Below are positions 25,712 to 34,820 of a stretch of DNA of 64,000 nt, piece after piece. The stretch comes from Heliophilum fasciatum. GTDB taxonomy: Bacteria; Bacillota; Desulfitobacteriia; Heliobacteriales; Heliobacteriaceae. How positions within the stretch are numbered: the first letter of the stretch is position 1; every line of letters starts with the position of its first letter. Under the pieces are notes generated by a model that made no database searches, was not told the DNA's origin, and saw nothing but the letters and a program-made list of their open reading frames with translations. A program made the position numbers and the translations under genes. The stretch spans positions 62,001 to 126,000 of the forward strand of contig NZ_SLXT01000003.1 of assembly GCF_004341395.1 (NCBI RefSeq), in the 5' to 3' direction.

Positions 25712-26344
25712 TTATTCTTCGGTCTTCGGAGCCTCCTCGGCCGCGTCCGTCGCTCCGGCGGCGCTTGCGGCTTCACCGGTTTCTACGACGGCCCGCGGTG
25801 CCACGATCGACAAGATCACCTTATCTTGATCATCGCGTAGCTGCACACCTTCCGGCAACTGCAGATCACCGACGGTCAGCTTCTCATGCATTTCCAACCC
25901 GGAGACATCGACGGCAATGTGCGCCGGCAGGTGCTGCGGCAACCCGGAGACACCGACCGTGCGCAGGGCCACCTGCAAGACACCGCCCGTTTTGACGCCC
26001 GGCGCTTCTCCGGTGATCACCAGCGGCAGTTCAATATCGACCGGCTGATCCATCGCTACCCGTTGAAAATCCACATGGCGCAGCGTCCGATCAATGGGAT
26101 GACGCTGCACATCACGGATCATGACCAACTCCCGCTTTTCACCGCCGTCAATGCGCAAATCCACCAAGCCTTGACCGCGGGACGTCAACAGCCGCCCCAG
26201 TTCCTTCGCGTCCAGCGACAGTAACATATCCGGTTTGCCTTGACCATAGACGACACCAGGCAACGCACCGCGCCGACGCAATGCTTTGACCAGTTGTTTA
26301 TCCGCTTTTTCTCGCGTTTGCACACCCAGGGCCATGCGATCCAT
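25712..26344 (-). CDS. rplY: Ribosomal protein bL25 (Ctc-type, long form)
   Basis: 210-aa 5S-rRNA-binding protein of the 50S subunit with the C-terminal TL5/Ctc extension. Core motifs LGVQTREKADKQLVKALRRRGALPGVVYG and HVDFQRVAMDQPVDIELPLV. The C-terminus is Ala/Glu-rich. GAAGGAGG lies 6 nt before the ATG at 26344, preferable to the ATG two codons upstream. Confidence 0.95.
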   Translation of the reverse strand: MDRMALGVQTREKADKQLVKALRRRGALPGVVYGQGKPDMLLSLDAKELGRLLTSRGQGLVDLRIDGGEKRELVMIRDVQRHPIDRTLRHVDFQRVAMDQPVDIELPLVITGEAPGVKTGGVLQVALRTVGVSGLPQHLPAHIAVDVSGLEMHEKLTVGDLQLPEGVQLRDDQDKVILSIVAPRAVVETGEAASAAGATDAAEEAPKTEE

Positions 26345-26464
26345 AGCCATCCTCCTTCAACCTTATACCTATGACCAGTATGCCCCCATTCGGATCAAGT
26401 CATACCTGCTTCCGCCAAGGCATACACATCATCAGGAAGAACCTGTAAAGGAGGAATCCAAGCC

Positions 26465-27385
26465 ATGCTTGCCAGCAAAGAACTCCTCCAGCGACCGATC
26501 ATCACCCTTGAAGAAGGCCAACATATCGGCACCGTCCATGGGTTGATTGTCGATCCGAAAACCCTGGAAGTTCTCGCCCTGCAAGTGGAGCAACGCGGCT
26601 TATTTCGGGAACAAAAAGTCATTCCCTACGGAAAAATCCACTCCATTGGCGATGCCGCCATCATCATCGATCGTTCCAGTCATGTGCAACGCAGCACCAA
26701 CTTGCCTCACCTGTTTCAGCTCATGCGCGAACGCTCGGCCTTGATCGGCAACCGCGTGCTGACCACGGGCGGCCAAAAACTCGGCATCATCGAAGACTAT
26801 TACTTCGAACCGCAAAGCGGCCGCATCCTTTTCTTTGATATTCGCGGTTCCTGGAAACAAGGCTGGCTCAATGGCAGCGTCCGCATGCCCGCCCGCTGTA
26901 TTCGCACCATCAGCAGTGAAATGGTCCTCGTATATGAAAACACCCACGAGTACCTGGAGCCGATCAGCAGTCGCTTCAGCCAAACCATCCAAAAAATTCA
27001 TGAAACCTCCGAAAAAACCTGGGATCGCACCGTCACCTTGCAGCGGCAATGGGGCGATCAGTTTTCCCGCACCATTGAAAAGTTCCGCAATCCTGCATCA
27101 TCATCTAATCATGCCGGCGATGACTTTCCGCCACCCCCCTGGATCACCCCGGAAGCAGCGGCCGCTCCTACGCTCACCGGTGATTTTCCGGTCAACCCGC
27201 CTATGGCACCGACAACAACGACGATCCCATCCCCCGTCGCTCCCGTCGCCCCGCTTGAATCGCCGGCGCCCGATGATCCTCCCATTGCCCCCGTCCTGCC
27301 GCTCTCTCCTCCCCCGGCCGATACGCCGCCAGCCGTTGAGCCGCCCGCGCTGGCGGCCCCACCGGCACCAACGGAACCGAAATAA
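26465..27385 (+). CDS. PRC-barrel domain protein with proline-rich tail
   Basis: 306 aa. Two PRC-barrel-like domains: residues 1-75 (ITLEEGQHIGTVHGLIVDPKT) and about 88-160 (LIGNRVLTTGGQKLGIIEDY). Such domains in Firmicutes (YlmC/YrrD-like) are small beta-barrels with structural or regulatory roles. A middle helical part (about 165-215) is followed by about 90 residues of Pro/Ala-rich, low-complexity sequence. ATG with AAAGGAGG upstream. It is inverted relative to its neighbours rplY and prs. Function unknown. Confidence 0.82.
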   Translation: MLASKELLQRPIITLEEGQHIGTVHGLIVDPKTLEVLALQVEQRGLFREQKVIPYGKIHSIGDAAIIIDRSSHVQRSTNLPHLFQLMRERSALIGNRVLTTGGQKLGIIEDYYFEPQSGRILFFDIRGSWKQGWLNGSVRMPARCIRTISSEMVLVYENTHEYLEPISSRFSQTIQKIHETSEKTWDRTVTLQRQWGDQFSRTIEKFRNPASSSNHAGDDFPPPPWITPEAAAAPTLTGDFPVNPPMAPTTTTIPSPVAPVAPLESPAPDDPPIAPVLPLSPPPADTPPAVEPPALAAPPAPTEPK

Positions 27386-27393
27386 CGCCAAAA

Positions 27394-27436
27394 GCGCCCT
27401 GCAGTCAAGCGACTACAGGGCGCCTTCTTTATTTTA
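27394..27436. terminator. Terminator between the PRC-barrel gene and prs
   Basis: Stem GCGCCCTG(C/T)AG with an 8-nt loop, followed by CTTCTTTATTTT on the plus strand and a short T-run on the minus strand. Confidence 0.75.
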
Positions 27437-27503
27437 CGGACGGATAAACGGAACCGCCTTTCCCAGCCAAAACGATGGCACCGGAGCGCTTTAGTCCCGA
27501 GCC

Positions 27504-28451
27504 TCAGTCAAAGAGCTTACTTACCGAAAGATCTTCATGGATGCGAATGATCGCTTCCCCGATCAACGGTGCCACCGAAAGCACTTGAATCTTATCGATG
27601 CGCTTTTCCGGCGCCAGCGGGATCGTGTTCGTCACGACCAGTTCTTTCAAACTCGACTTGGCAATCCGTTCAATCGCCGGTCCCGACAACACCGGGTGCG
27701 TACAACAAGCGTACACTTCTTTGACCCCGCGATCAAGGAGTGCCTGCGCACCGTTGACAATCGTGCCCGCTGTATCAATGATATCATCAGTCATAATGGC
27801 GGTTTTGCCTTCGATATCACCGATGACATTCATAACCTCGGACACATTCGGTTCGGGACGGCGTTTGTCGATGATCGCCAGCGATGCACCAATCCGCTCC
27901 GCTAAATCCCGTGCCCGTGTGACACCACCCAGGTCCGGTGATACGACGACGACATCTTGCAGCCCCTTATTCAGGAAATACTCCGCCAAGATCGGTACAC
28001 CGGGCAAATGATCAACAGGAATATCAAAGAATCCTTGAATTTGTCCGGCATGCAGATCCATGGTCACGACCCGCCGCGCACCGGCTGCCGTCAGAATATT
28101 GGCCATCAGCTTGGCGGAAATCGGTGCACGAGCACGCACCTTCCGGTCTTGCCGTGCGTATCCATAATAAGGTAAGACCGCCGTAATCCGCCGTGCCGAC
28201 GCCCGGCGCAACGCATCGACCATAATCAACAGTTCCATAATGTTTTCATTGACCGGGTAGGACGTGGGCTGTACGACAAAAATATCAGCGCCCCGTACAC
28301 TCTCGGCAATATTCACATGGATCTCGCCATCGCTAAAATGAGTCACCTTCGCGGATCCCACCGAAACCCCCAGATACTCGGCGATCTCCTCTGCAAGCGC
28401 CGGATTGGCATTGCCCGCGAAAATCTTCAACTTACGGTTAAAAAAAGACAT
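27504..28451 (-). CDS. prs: Ribose-phosphate pyrophosphokinase
   Basis: 315-aa PRPP synthase. Motifs of class I enzymes are all visible: the N-terminal [20 protein letters not shown], the flexible-loop region [18 protein letters not shown], the ribose-5-phosphate binding region ([13 protein letters not shown]) and the PRPP loop [17 protein letters not shown] start with GGAGGTGCC. Immediately downstream of glmU, the conserved pair in Firmicutes. Confidence 0.97.
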   Translation of the reverse strand: MSFFNRKLKIFAGNANPALAEEIAEYLGVSVGSAKVTHFSDGEIHVNIAESVRGADIFVVQPTSYPVNENIMELLIMVDALRRASARRITAVLPYYGYARQDRKVRARAPISAKLMANILTAAGARRVVTMDLHAGQIQGFFDIPVDHLPGVPILAEYFLNKGLQDVVVVSPDLGGVTRARDLAERIGASLAIIDKRRPEPNVSEVMNVIGDIEGKTAIMTDDIIDTAGTIVNGAQALLDRGVKEVYACCTHPVLSGPAIERIAKSSLKELVVTNTIPLAPEKRIDKIQVLSVAPLIGEAIIRIHEDLSVSKLFD

Positions 28452-28543
28452 AAGGCACCTCCAATTGGGTTTCGGATCAAGCCACGGCTACTGATATTCC
28501 CGTATCGCCGTCGGCTCTATGATTATTCGTGCATGGTAGTTTT

Positions 28544-29914
28544 TTATTGTTTCTTCGTTCGATTCCGAAAGCCATCCACATTCCGTTGTGGTGCCCGTTC
28601 AATGGCCAACGCTTCCGGAGGCACATCCTTTGTAATGGTCGAACCTGCACCAATGATCGCTCGTGCCCCCACATGAACCGGCGCAACTAAATTCGTGTTT
28701 GACCCGACAAACGCTCCATCATCAATCGTTGTCAACCACTTATTTTCCCCATCATAGTTACAAGTAATCGTCCCTGCGCCGATGTTGACGCCGGTGCCCA
28801 GCACCGCATCACCGACATAGCTGAGATGAGGTAACTTGGAACCGGCACCAATCCGTGACTTTTTAACTTCGACAAAATCACCTACCTTGACATCCTCAGC
28901 GAGTTCGGTGCCGGGGCGCAAATAGGCAAAGGGGCCTATGGAACAGCCATCGGCAACCTGACTCCCCAACACCACCGAGTTTTGAATCACCACACCATTG
29001 GCAATCACACTGTCGCGAATGCGCGTCAGCGGCCCGACAGTGCAGTCCTCACCGATGACGGTCTGCCCCTCCAACATCGTCTGCGGGTAAATCACCGTGT
29101 CTTTGCCGATACGAACGTCTGCCGATAACCACACGCTCGATGGATCAAGCATGGTCACACCGGCGTCCATCCAATACTGGCGCAAGCGCTCTTGCATCAC
29201 CTGTTCCGCTTCGGCTAACTGCCGACGCGAATTGATCCCCAAAATCTCTTGAGTATCCTGCACGATGTGAGCACCGACAACACCGCCACGGTCACGGAAA
29301 ATCGCCAGCACATCCGTAAGATAATACTCGCCTTGTGCATTGACCGGTCGAATCTCATCTAAGGCGGTCCACAGCGCAGCCCGTTCAAAACAATAGGTCC
29401 CTGAGTTGATTTCCGTAATCGCTTTTTGTTCCGGTGTGGCATCTTTTTCTTCTACAATCGCGACTACATGCCCTTGGTCATCGCGCACCATGCGCCCGTA
29501 CCCCGTTGGTTCGGGAACGACGGCCGTCAGCACCGTCGCCATCGCGCCACTTTGCTCATGGGTTTGCCACAAATCAGCCAGCGTTGCACCGCGTAGCAAC
29601 GGCGTATCACCACAAAGCACCATCACCGTCGTCACATCATCCGGTATCAGCGTACGCGCCATCATCACCGCATGACCCGTACCCAACTGCTCTTGCTGCC
29701 ACGCGACCTGTGCACGGTCGCCTAGGCACGCTTGTACGGCATCGCCGCCATGACCGATGACCACCACCGGCGTTTGTACATCACAGGTTTCCACCGCATC
29801 CAACACATGCATGACCAGCGGTTGTCCCGCTACCTCATGCAGCACCTTGGGCCGGTTTGAGCGCATCCGCGTCCCTTTTCCGGCAGCGAGGACGATGACC
29901 GCCCTTTTTCCCAT
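28544..29914 (-). CDS. glmU: GlmU, bifunctional GlcNAc-1-phosphate uridylyltransferase / GlcN-1-P acetyltransferase
   Basis: 456 aa. N-terminal nucleotidyltransferase with LAAGKGTRMRS and LCGDTPLL, C-terminal left-handed beta-helix made of hexapeptide repeats (about residues 250-445) with the acetyl-CoA site near GAGTITCNYDGENKW. It makes UDP-GlcNAc for peptidoglycan. Upstream of prs on the same strand. Confidence 0.97.
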   Translation of the reverse strand: MGKRAVIVLAAGKGTRMRSNRPKVLHEVAGQPLVMHVLDAVETCDVQTPVVVIGHGGDAVQACLGDRAQVAWQQEQLGTGHAVMMARTLIPDDVTTVMVLCGDTPLLRGATLADLWQTHEQSGAMATVLTAVVPEPTGYGRMVRDDQGHVVAIVEEKDATPEQKAITEINSGTYCFERAALWTALDEIRPVNAQGEYYLTDVLAIFRDRGGVVGAHIVQDTQEILGINSRRQLAEAEQVMQERLRQYWMDAGVTMLDPSSVWLSADVRIGKDTVIYPQTMLEGQTVIGEDCTVGPLTRIRDSVIANGVVIQNSVVLGSQVADGCSIGPFAYLRPGTELAEDVKVGDFVEVKKSRIGAGSKLPHLSYVGDAVLGTGVNIGAGTITCNYDGENKWLTTIDDGAFVGSNTNLVAPVHVGARAIIGAGSTITKDVPPEALAIERAPQRNVDGFRNRTKKQ

Positions 29915-30079
29915 TGATAAAGCCTCCTGTATCGTCGCCCTGGATCGCTCAAGTTTTCATGCGCTTTTTTATCTCAACCGAAATCAAGAAGTGAAAATTG
30001 CGCAATCATCGTCTACTATTCCACATGACTGCGCGGTTTCCTTTCATTCCGACAAAAAATTGTCGGCGAGGTGACTCAT

Positions 30080-31366
30080 TTGGATACGATTCTCCTTCAT
30101 GCCCACCGGCGCTCCGGTCAGCGCCTGGCGGATGCACTCGGCTGTCCCCATATGACCTCGGTACCGTCCGAAACACCGGATACGCTTATTTGCTTTGGCC
30201 GTACCGCCGAAGCCCAAGGGCGCCTGCTCACGCTCAACCCCGTTTCCGTCTTGCAAGATTTTACCCAACAACAAGCCCTCCGGCTTTATCGTATTCATAA
30301 CGTACCTTTTGACCACCGGGGCAGCGACCGCCGCGTGCTCACGGTCCATATCGTTGACGGACGGATCATCGCTGTGCAAACCCGTAATACACTCACCGCC
30401 TCCGAGCGAAAAAAAGCACTGGGAACGGCCATGCGCGCCCTATACCTCAGCGGTGCCGACTTTGGCGCCGTCAAAGTCGCTGTGCCCGTTCGTGGCTATC
30501 CTCGGTTGCTCAGCATCCACCTGGCCCCGAACCTCACACCGCGACTGGCACGCATCTATGCGCCGGCCCTGCGGGAATTGATCGTCGAGCGGCTTACACC
30601 GTCGCCGGCACCGGAAAATTTGCTGCTCGGTGCCGATCCCGAATTCATGCTGCAGCATCGCCGCACCGGCAAAATGATCGCAGCCCGCCGGCATTTTACG
30701 CCGCAAGGCAGCATCGGCTGTGACCAGCGCAGTGTTATCGGCGAAGTGCGGCCCCAACCGCAAAAAAGCCCCCGTGAGCTCACGGACACCATCCGCCGCC
30801 TGCTCCTGCGTGTGCATCGCCGCATCGCGCGGTATCCGTTGCGTTTGGTCGCCGGCTCACAGCCCTTTCCTCAATTCCCCATCGGCGGCCATATCCACTT
30901 TGGCAATGTGCCGCTTCGCTTCCGCTTCTTGCGCGCTCTCGACCATTATTTGCTGATCCCTCTCTTCCTGATCGAGTGCACCGCCACAGCGAAGCAACGC
31001 CGTCGTTACTACGGCGGCATTGGCGACGTTCGCGTGAAAAGCTCCATCCATTTCGAATATCGCTCACCGGCCAGTTGGCTCATCAACCCCGAAATTACCC
31101 TGGCCACCTTTACCCTGGCGCAACTCATCGCCACCCATTTTCACAACTTGCCGGCAACGTTTCTCCACAACCCGGCCATTGCCCGGCAGCTTTACCTGGG
31201 CAATAAAACCTATTTTCGCGAGCAATGGCCCGGACTGCGCCAAAGCCTCGAAGCATTGCCTTCTTACAGCACCTGTACGGCCGATCTCCAACCGCTATGG
31301 CAGATGATTGACGAAGGCCGTGAATGGGATGAGAAACGCGATATCCGTGACGCCTGGGGGATCTGA
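30080..31366 (+). CDS. COOH-NH2 ligase-type protein (phage-related amidoligase family) with N-terminal extension
   Basis: Putative ATP-dependent amidoligase of the glutamine-synthetase/GCS fold, the type named after phage phiEco32-like enzymes. Residues about 193-400 carry LLLGADPEFMLQHR, GSIGCDQRSVIGEVRPQPQKSP and the His motif GGHIHFGN, all diagnostic. The first about 190 residues are a separate region rich in basic residues, of no family I recognise with confidence. The frame opens at GTG 30071, but GAGGTGA sits 5 nt before the TTG at 30080. It is inverted between glmU and spoVG. Its substrate is unknown; peptide tagging or cell-wall modification are possibilities (inference). Confidence 0.8.
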   Translation: MDTILLHAHRRSGQRLADALGCPHMTSVPSETPDTLICFGRTAEAQGRLLTLNPVSVLQDFTQQQALRLYRIHNVPFDHRGSDRRVLTVHIVDGRIIAVQTRNTLTASERKKALGTAMRALYLSGADFGAVKVAVPVRGYPRLLSIHLAPNLTPRLARIYAPALRELIVERLTPSPAPENLLLGADPEFMLQHRRTGKMIAARRHFTPQGSIGCDQRSVIGEVRPQPQKSPRELTDTIRRLLLRVHRRIARYPLRLVAGSQPFPQFPIGGHIHFGNVPLRFRFLRALDHYLLIPLFLIECTATAKQRRRYYGGIGDVRVKSSIHFEYRSPASWLINPEITLATFTLAQLIATHFHNLPATFLHNPAIARQLYLGNKTYFREQWPGLRQSLEALPSYSTCTADLQPLWQMIDEGREWDEKRDIRDAWGI

Positions 31367-31395
31367 TCCGCACCGGGATCGATGCTAATAAATAT

Positions 31396-31423
31396 AAAAA
31401 GAGATGCATCGCATCTCTTTTTT
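31396..31423. terminator. Bidirectional terminator between the amidoligase gene and spoVG
   Basis: A 12-bp stem (AAAAAGAGATGC and complement) with a 3-nt loop and T-runs on both strands. Confidence 0.88.
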
Positions 31424-31461
31424 CATTCTAGCTAAAAATATCTGTCATGTTGTGAAGAAGT

Positions 31462-31743
31462 TCAGGCAATTTCATTGCTAGCCGAATCGGCAATTGCTGT
31501 TTGATATGCATCCAGCACAGCAGTTGCGATTATCTCACGGGCATCCGTCGAAATCGGATGAGCAATATCCCGATAATCACCTTCCGTCGTTTTGCGGCTA
31601 GGCATGGCCACGAACAACCCCTTTTGCCCTTCCACCACCTTGACGTCATGCACCACAAAGGCATTGTCAAAAGTGACGGAAACGATGGCCTTCATTTTGC
31701 CTTCCAGGTTTAGTTTGCGAACTCGGACGTCAGTGATATTCAT
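31462..31743 (-). CDS. spoVG: SpoVG, RNA/DNA-binding regulator
   Basis: 93 aa, full SpoVG pattern ([51 protein letters not shown]). In Firmicutes SpoVG is a global post-transcriptional regulator linked to sporulation and envelope functions. ATG with GGAAGGTGGTGA. Upstream of glmU, although separated here by the inverted amidoligase gene. Confidence 0.97.
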   Translation of the reverse strand: MNITDVRVRKLNLEGKMKAIVSVTFDNAFVVHDVKVVEGQKGLFVAMPSRKTTEGDYRDIAHPISTDAREIIATAVLDAYQTAIADSASNEIA

Positions 31744-31895
31744 GGTCTCACCACCTTCCTGAATCCTCTCGTTGTCCTAACCTTGTACTTATTCGACCAA
31801 TGGCATTAGATCCCTTCATCATAGTAAATAAAATTTAGATAAATATTCTACGTCTTCCTCGTATTATCGCCACAATTCCTTTAGACCTTTTATGT

Positions 31896-31938
31896 AAAAA
31901 AACAAAGCCTCCGCTGCTCTGTGTAGAACAGCCGAGGC
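31896..31938 (-). terminator. Intrinsic terminator after the ferritin-like gene
   Basis: Imperfect 14-bp stem starting GCCTCGGCTG (31907-31938), followed on the minus strand by TTTGTTTTTTT. Confidence 0.85.
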
Positions 31939-31945
31939 AACGTCG

Positions 31946-32248
31946 TCAGTCCGGCGGCAACCGTTCGGGGCTGCGGGGGGAGACGGACCCGGGGCTGCGC
32001 GGAGACAAGGTCCGTTTTCCTTCTCCCGCCGGCTTACGCCCACGAGTCAGTTCTTTAGATACGATCATCTTTAACTGGCCCAGCAATTGCTGCTTGTGAT
32101 CCATCTCCTGTCCCGCCAGCGCCTGAAACAACACTGACGTTTCGCTTAACCCTTCTTTTTTCGCTTCTTCCGCAAATTTACGGTAATTATAGTAAGCCGC
32201 CTGTTCATAGACGAGCGCCTTAAGAATATTTTCCTTGGTGCGCACCAT
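31946..32248 (-). CDS. Half-size ferritin-like (rubrerythrin N-terminal type) protein
   Basis: 100 aa. The first 60 residues look like one helix pair of a ferritin-like di-iron domain: a helix with YEQAAYYNYRKFAEEAKKEG and a second with the ExxH motif QALAGQEMDHKQQLL. A full rubrerythrin has four helices, so this is half a bundle and would need to dimerise to form a metal site. The C-terminal 30 residues are basic and low-complexity (SPRSP repeats). Not an obvious pseudogene: good ribosome site (AGGTGG) and its own terminator. Function unknown. Confidence 0.65.
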   Translation of the reverse strand: MVRTKENILKALVYEQAAYYNYRKFAEEAKKEGLSETSVLFQALAGQEMDHKQQLLGQLKMIVSKELTRGRKPAGEGKRTLSPRSPGSVSPRSPERLPPD

Positions 32249-32260
32249 GGCCCACCTGGC

Positions 32261-32842
32261 CTAACATTCTTTTTCCATGTCTAACTCACCATAGACAACA
32301 ACGTCGGTAAAACGGGTCAATTTGACGATGACATCGGCAAAGACCAGCACATCCGCCGGTGTTCCTGTGGCGACTGCGCTATCGCCTGGCGTGCAGGTCT
32401 CGCCCCGGCGCAACACCACGTCAAAGCGCACATTGCGCACCAGCACTTCGGCATCTTCCACTTCATCAGCCAGCTCCGCTACGGTGAGCGACGGGCAGAA
32501 CTCATCAAGTTGGATAATTTTCGTGAATGTACCGGGAATCACGTCCACTGCCCGTGTTCCTTCGGCACTCTTCACTAAAAAGACCAGTTCAAAGTTGATG
32601 GTGATCGTCACGTTCCCGTTGATATTGACGATGACATCCTCACGGCGGTCAAAGTCAAAAATGATGTTTTCAATGGCGACAATCGGCCTTCCGTTAACAT
32701 TCTGAAGACAAACCCGTTGCGGAATCACGCGTGGCGGTACCACCGACGTGTCCAGTGAGAAAAAGATCGGCTCATCTTTTTGAATGTTTTTGGCCACCAC
32801 GACTTGAGCAAACAACTCAATGGTGCCGTTCTTGGTGTCCAT
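32261..32842 (-). CDS. Uncharacterised beta-rich protein, possibly SPOCS/DUF3794-like
   Basis: 193 aa using the ATG at 32842, which has AAGGAGG 6 nt upstream; the frame opens at 32938. The sequence has many alternating hydrophobic stretches (VIVNINGNVTITINFELVFLV, VLVRNVRFDVVLRRG, VLVFADVIVKLTRFTDVVVY) typical of beta-sheet proteins and no membrane segment. It loosely resembles DUF3794/SPOCS domains of spore-envelope proteins, but I am not confident. It lies upstream of the half-ferritin gene with 12 bp between them, a probable two-gene operon. Confidence 0.6.
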   Translation of the reverse strand: MDTKNGTIELFAQVVVAKNIQKDEPIFFSLDTSVVPPRVIPQRVCLQNVNGRPIVAIENIIFDFDRREDVIVNINGNVTITINFELVFLVKSAEGTRAVDVIPGTFTKIIQLDEFCPSLTVAELADEVEDAEVLVRNVRFDVVLRRGETCTPGDSAVATGTPADVLVFADVIVKLTRFTDVVVYGELDMEKEC

Positions 32843-33006
32843 GTGCATCCTCCTTCTTCCACATACCCGGTTAAGTTCCATGCTTTTCGGCTCGCCACAT
32901 ACTATGATGCCTGCACCCAAGAGGTGAGCCAACCACATCCTCTTTTTTCCTGACTCAGGGCAGCGATGTAGTACTGCTTCATACTATGATGGAAATGCCC
33001 AATACG

Positions 33007-33053
33007 TGAAAAACCCTGGAAAAAACGTTCCATTCGTTTTTCCAGGGTTTTGC
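33007..33053 (-). terminator. Intrinsic terminator after the GntR gene
   Basis: Long inverted repeat (AAAACCCTGGAAAAA region and complement) followed on the minus strand by T residues. Confidence 0.85.
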
Positions 33054-33059
33054 TTATGG

Positions 33060-33752
33060 TCATGACGGGCTTTTTTTCTTGACGGCGCCCATCGCTTCCA
33101 GCATGCTGTTTTCGGCATTCTCAATATGCTCCCACGCCAGCGATTGGGCTAACTGGACGTTGCGGGCCTCAATGGCTTCGACGAGCTTGCGGTGTTCATC
33201 GACAGCTTCCATGCGCCGCCCGGGGTCACTGAGCGACGTCGTCCGGAAGCGCCGCAGCTGCTCGCGCAGGTTGTTCGTGATTTGCACCAACCGTTGATTG
33301 CGGCTGGCTCGGTACACACAATCATGAAAATCGATATCGGCTTCGACCATCAGATTCAGATCGGCATCTTCCGTCACAGCGGCATAGCGATTGAGCCGCC
33401 GTTCCATCTCTTCCGTTTCTTCTTCGGTGATCCGCTCCGCCGCCAATCCCGCGGCCAGCGCCTCCAGGGCGGCCCGCAACTCAAATACATCGGTAATATC
33501 CTTGACCGACACACCGGCCACATAAGCACCTTTGCGGGGCACCATCACGACAAAGCCTTCCAACTCCAGCTTACGGATCGCTTCCCGTACCGGCGTCCGG
33601 CTGACACCTAACTCTTCCGCCAGTTGAATCTCCATCAAGCGTTCACCGGGCTTAAGCACACCGGCAATAATCGCCTCGCGCAGGTGCTCAAAAACAATAT
33701 CCCGCAAGGGGCGATAATTATCCAGTTTCAGCGGTACAAATCGACGAGTCAT
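33060..33752 (-). CDS. GntR-family (FadR subfamily, FCD domain) transcription regulator
   Basis: 230 aa. N-terminal winged helix (LREAIIAGVLKPGERLMEIQLAEELGVSRTPVREAIRKLELEGFV) and C-terminal all-helical FCD ligand domain with metal-type residues (DIDFHDCVYRAS). Its start overlaps the ispE stop by 4 bp. In Bacillus purR-yabJ follows ispE at this point, so this is a replacement in the local gene order. The ligand is unknown. Confidence 0.92.
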   Translation of the reverse strand: MTRRFVPLKLDNYRPLRDIVFEHLREAIIAGVLKPGERLMEIQLAEELGVSRTPVREAIRKLELEGFVVMVPRKGAYVAGVSVKDITDVFELRAALEALAAGLAAERITEEETEEMERRLNRYAAVTEDADLNLMVEADIDFHDCVYRASRNQRLVQITNNLREQLRRFRTTSLSDPGRRMEAVDEHRKLVEAIEARNVQLAQSLAWEHIENAENSMLEAMGAVKKKSPS

Positions 33753-34642
33753 CCTTCGTTACCCTCCTGCTCTGTAAGTGTCTTGGCTACCCATACTCCA
33801 TATCCCGACCAATAGGCCGACTGTTCGATGGCCTGCGCAGCCTGCCGGGCCACATCCTCGTGCTCGGTAAAGCCCAAGATTGTCGGGCCGCTTCCCGACA
33901 TGAGTGCCCGATCACAGCCGTGGCGCACCAGTGCTTCTTTAAGCTCCTGCAACTCCTGGTGCCACCCGATCGTTACCTGTTCCAAGTCATTGCCGACGGC
34001 CGCGATCAACGCCCCGTAGGACCCAGCCGCCAAGGCCGCCATCACCTTCGCCGTGGCCCCTTCGCGGTGCTGTCCACCTGGATAGGGCGGAGCGCCCAGC
34101 GCTTGATACACGCGCGGTGTCGATGCGCCAAAAGGAGGCTTGACCACAACCAACCAAAAGGTGGGTGCCGCCGGCAATGCGGTCAATTGTTCTCCCCGGC
34201 CCGATGCCAGCGCCGTACCGCCGCGGATCAAAAAGGGGACGTCCGATCCCAATTCCGCCGCCAGCGCCTCCATCTCGGCCAAGGACCAACCCAAGCCCAA
34301 CAGCCGGTTCATCAGCTTGATCGTGATGGCCGCATCGGAACTGCCGCCGGCCAGTCCGGCGGCTACCGGAATGTTCTTGACCAGGTCGATCGCCACACCA
34401 CCGGTTCGTCCGGCTCGCGCCAAGACCAATGCGGCGGCACGATATACTAAATTGCTTCGATCGGGCGGCGCCTCCGAGGAGCCACCGGATAAAAACACAC
34501 CCGATCGGCTTACTTCCTCAACGTGAACGCGATCAAATAAGGCAATGGTCTGCATCACCATCGACACCTGATGATAACCATCATCACGACGTCCCAGAAC
34601 ATCTAAGGATAAATTAATCTTGGCGGGCGCCAGCATCTGCAC
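33749..34642 (-). CDS. ispE: IspE, 4-(cytidine-5'-diphospho)-2-C-methyl-D-erythritol kinase
   Basis: 297-aa GHMP kinase of the non-mevalonate isoprenoid pathway, which also feeds pigment tails and quinones. Motifs: N-terminal APAKINLSLDVLGRRDDGYH, ATP-binding PVAAGLAGGSSDAAI, and GSGPTILGF near the C-terminus. GTG start with AGGGG upstream. Order yabG-ispE is conserved in spore formers. Confidence 0.96.
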   Translation of the reverse strand: MQMLAPAKINLSLDVLGRRDDGYHQVSMVMQTIALFDRVHVEEVSRSGVFLSGGSSEAPPDRSNLVYRAAALVLARAGRTGGVAIDLVKNIPVAAGLAGGSSDAAITIKLMNRLLGLGWSLAEMEALAAELGSDVPFLIRGGTALASGRGEQLTALPAAPTFWLVVVKPPFGASTPRVYQALGAPPYPGGQHREGATAKVMAALAAGSYGALIAAVGNDLEQVTIGWHQELQELKEALVRHGCDRALMSGSGPTILGFTEHEDVARQAAQAIEQSAYWSGYGVWVAKTLTEQEGNEG

Positions 34643-34759
34643 CGCAAACCACCCCTCTTTCCCACATCATTTCCGTGCAGATCGTCCATTTACGTATTCC
34701 GCAAACAATGCTATTCTCCTTTTTTACGTTATTGATTTCCTGTCCACCTCGATGCTATG

Positions 34760-34792
34760 AAAAAAGCCGCTTCCACATGAATGTGAAAGGGC
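34760..34792 (-). terminator. Intrinsic terminator after yabG
   Basis: Stem of GCC-CTTTCACAT with ATGTGGAAG-(C)GGC and a two-base loop centre, then six T on the minus strand. Confidence 0.82.
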
Positions 34793-34820
34793 AAGAGTAG
34801 TTCCCCATCACCATACGGTC

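Noticed and set aside
34760-34820. Frameshift truncating yabG
   Set aside because: No frame downstream of the stop continues the YabG C-terminal sequence; the stretch is a terminator.
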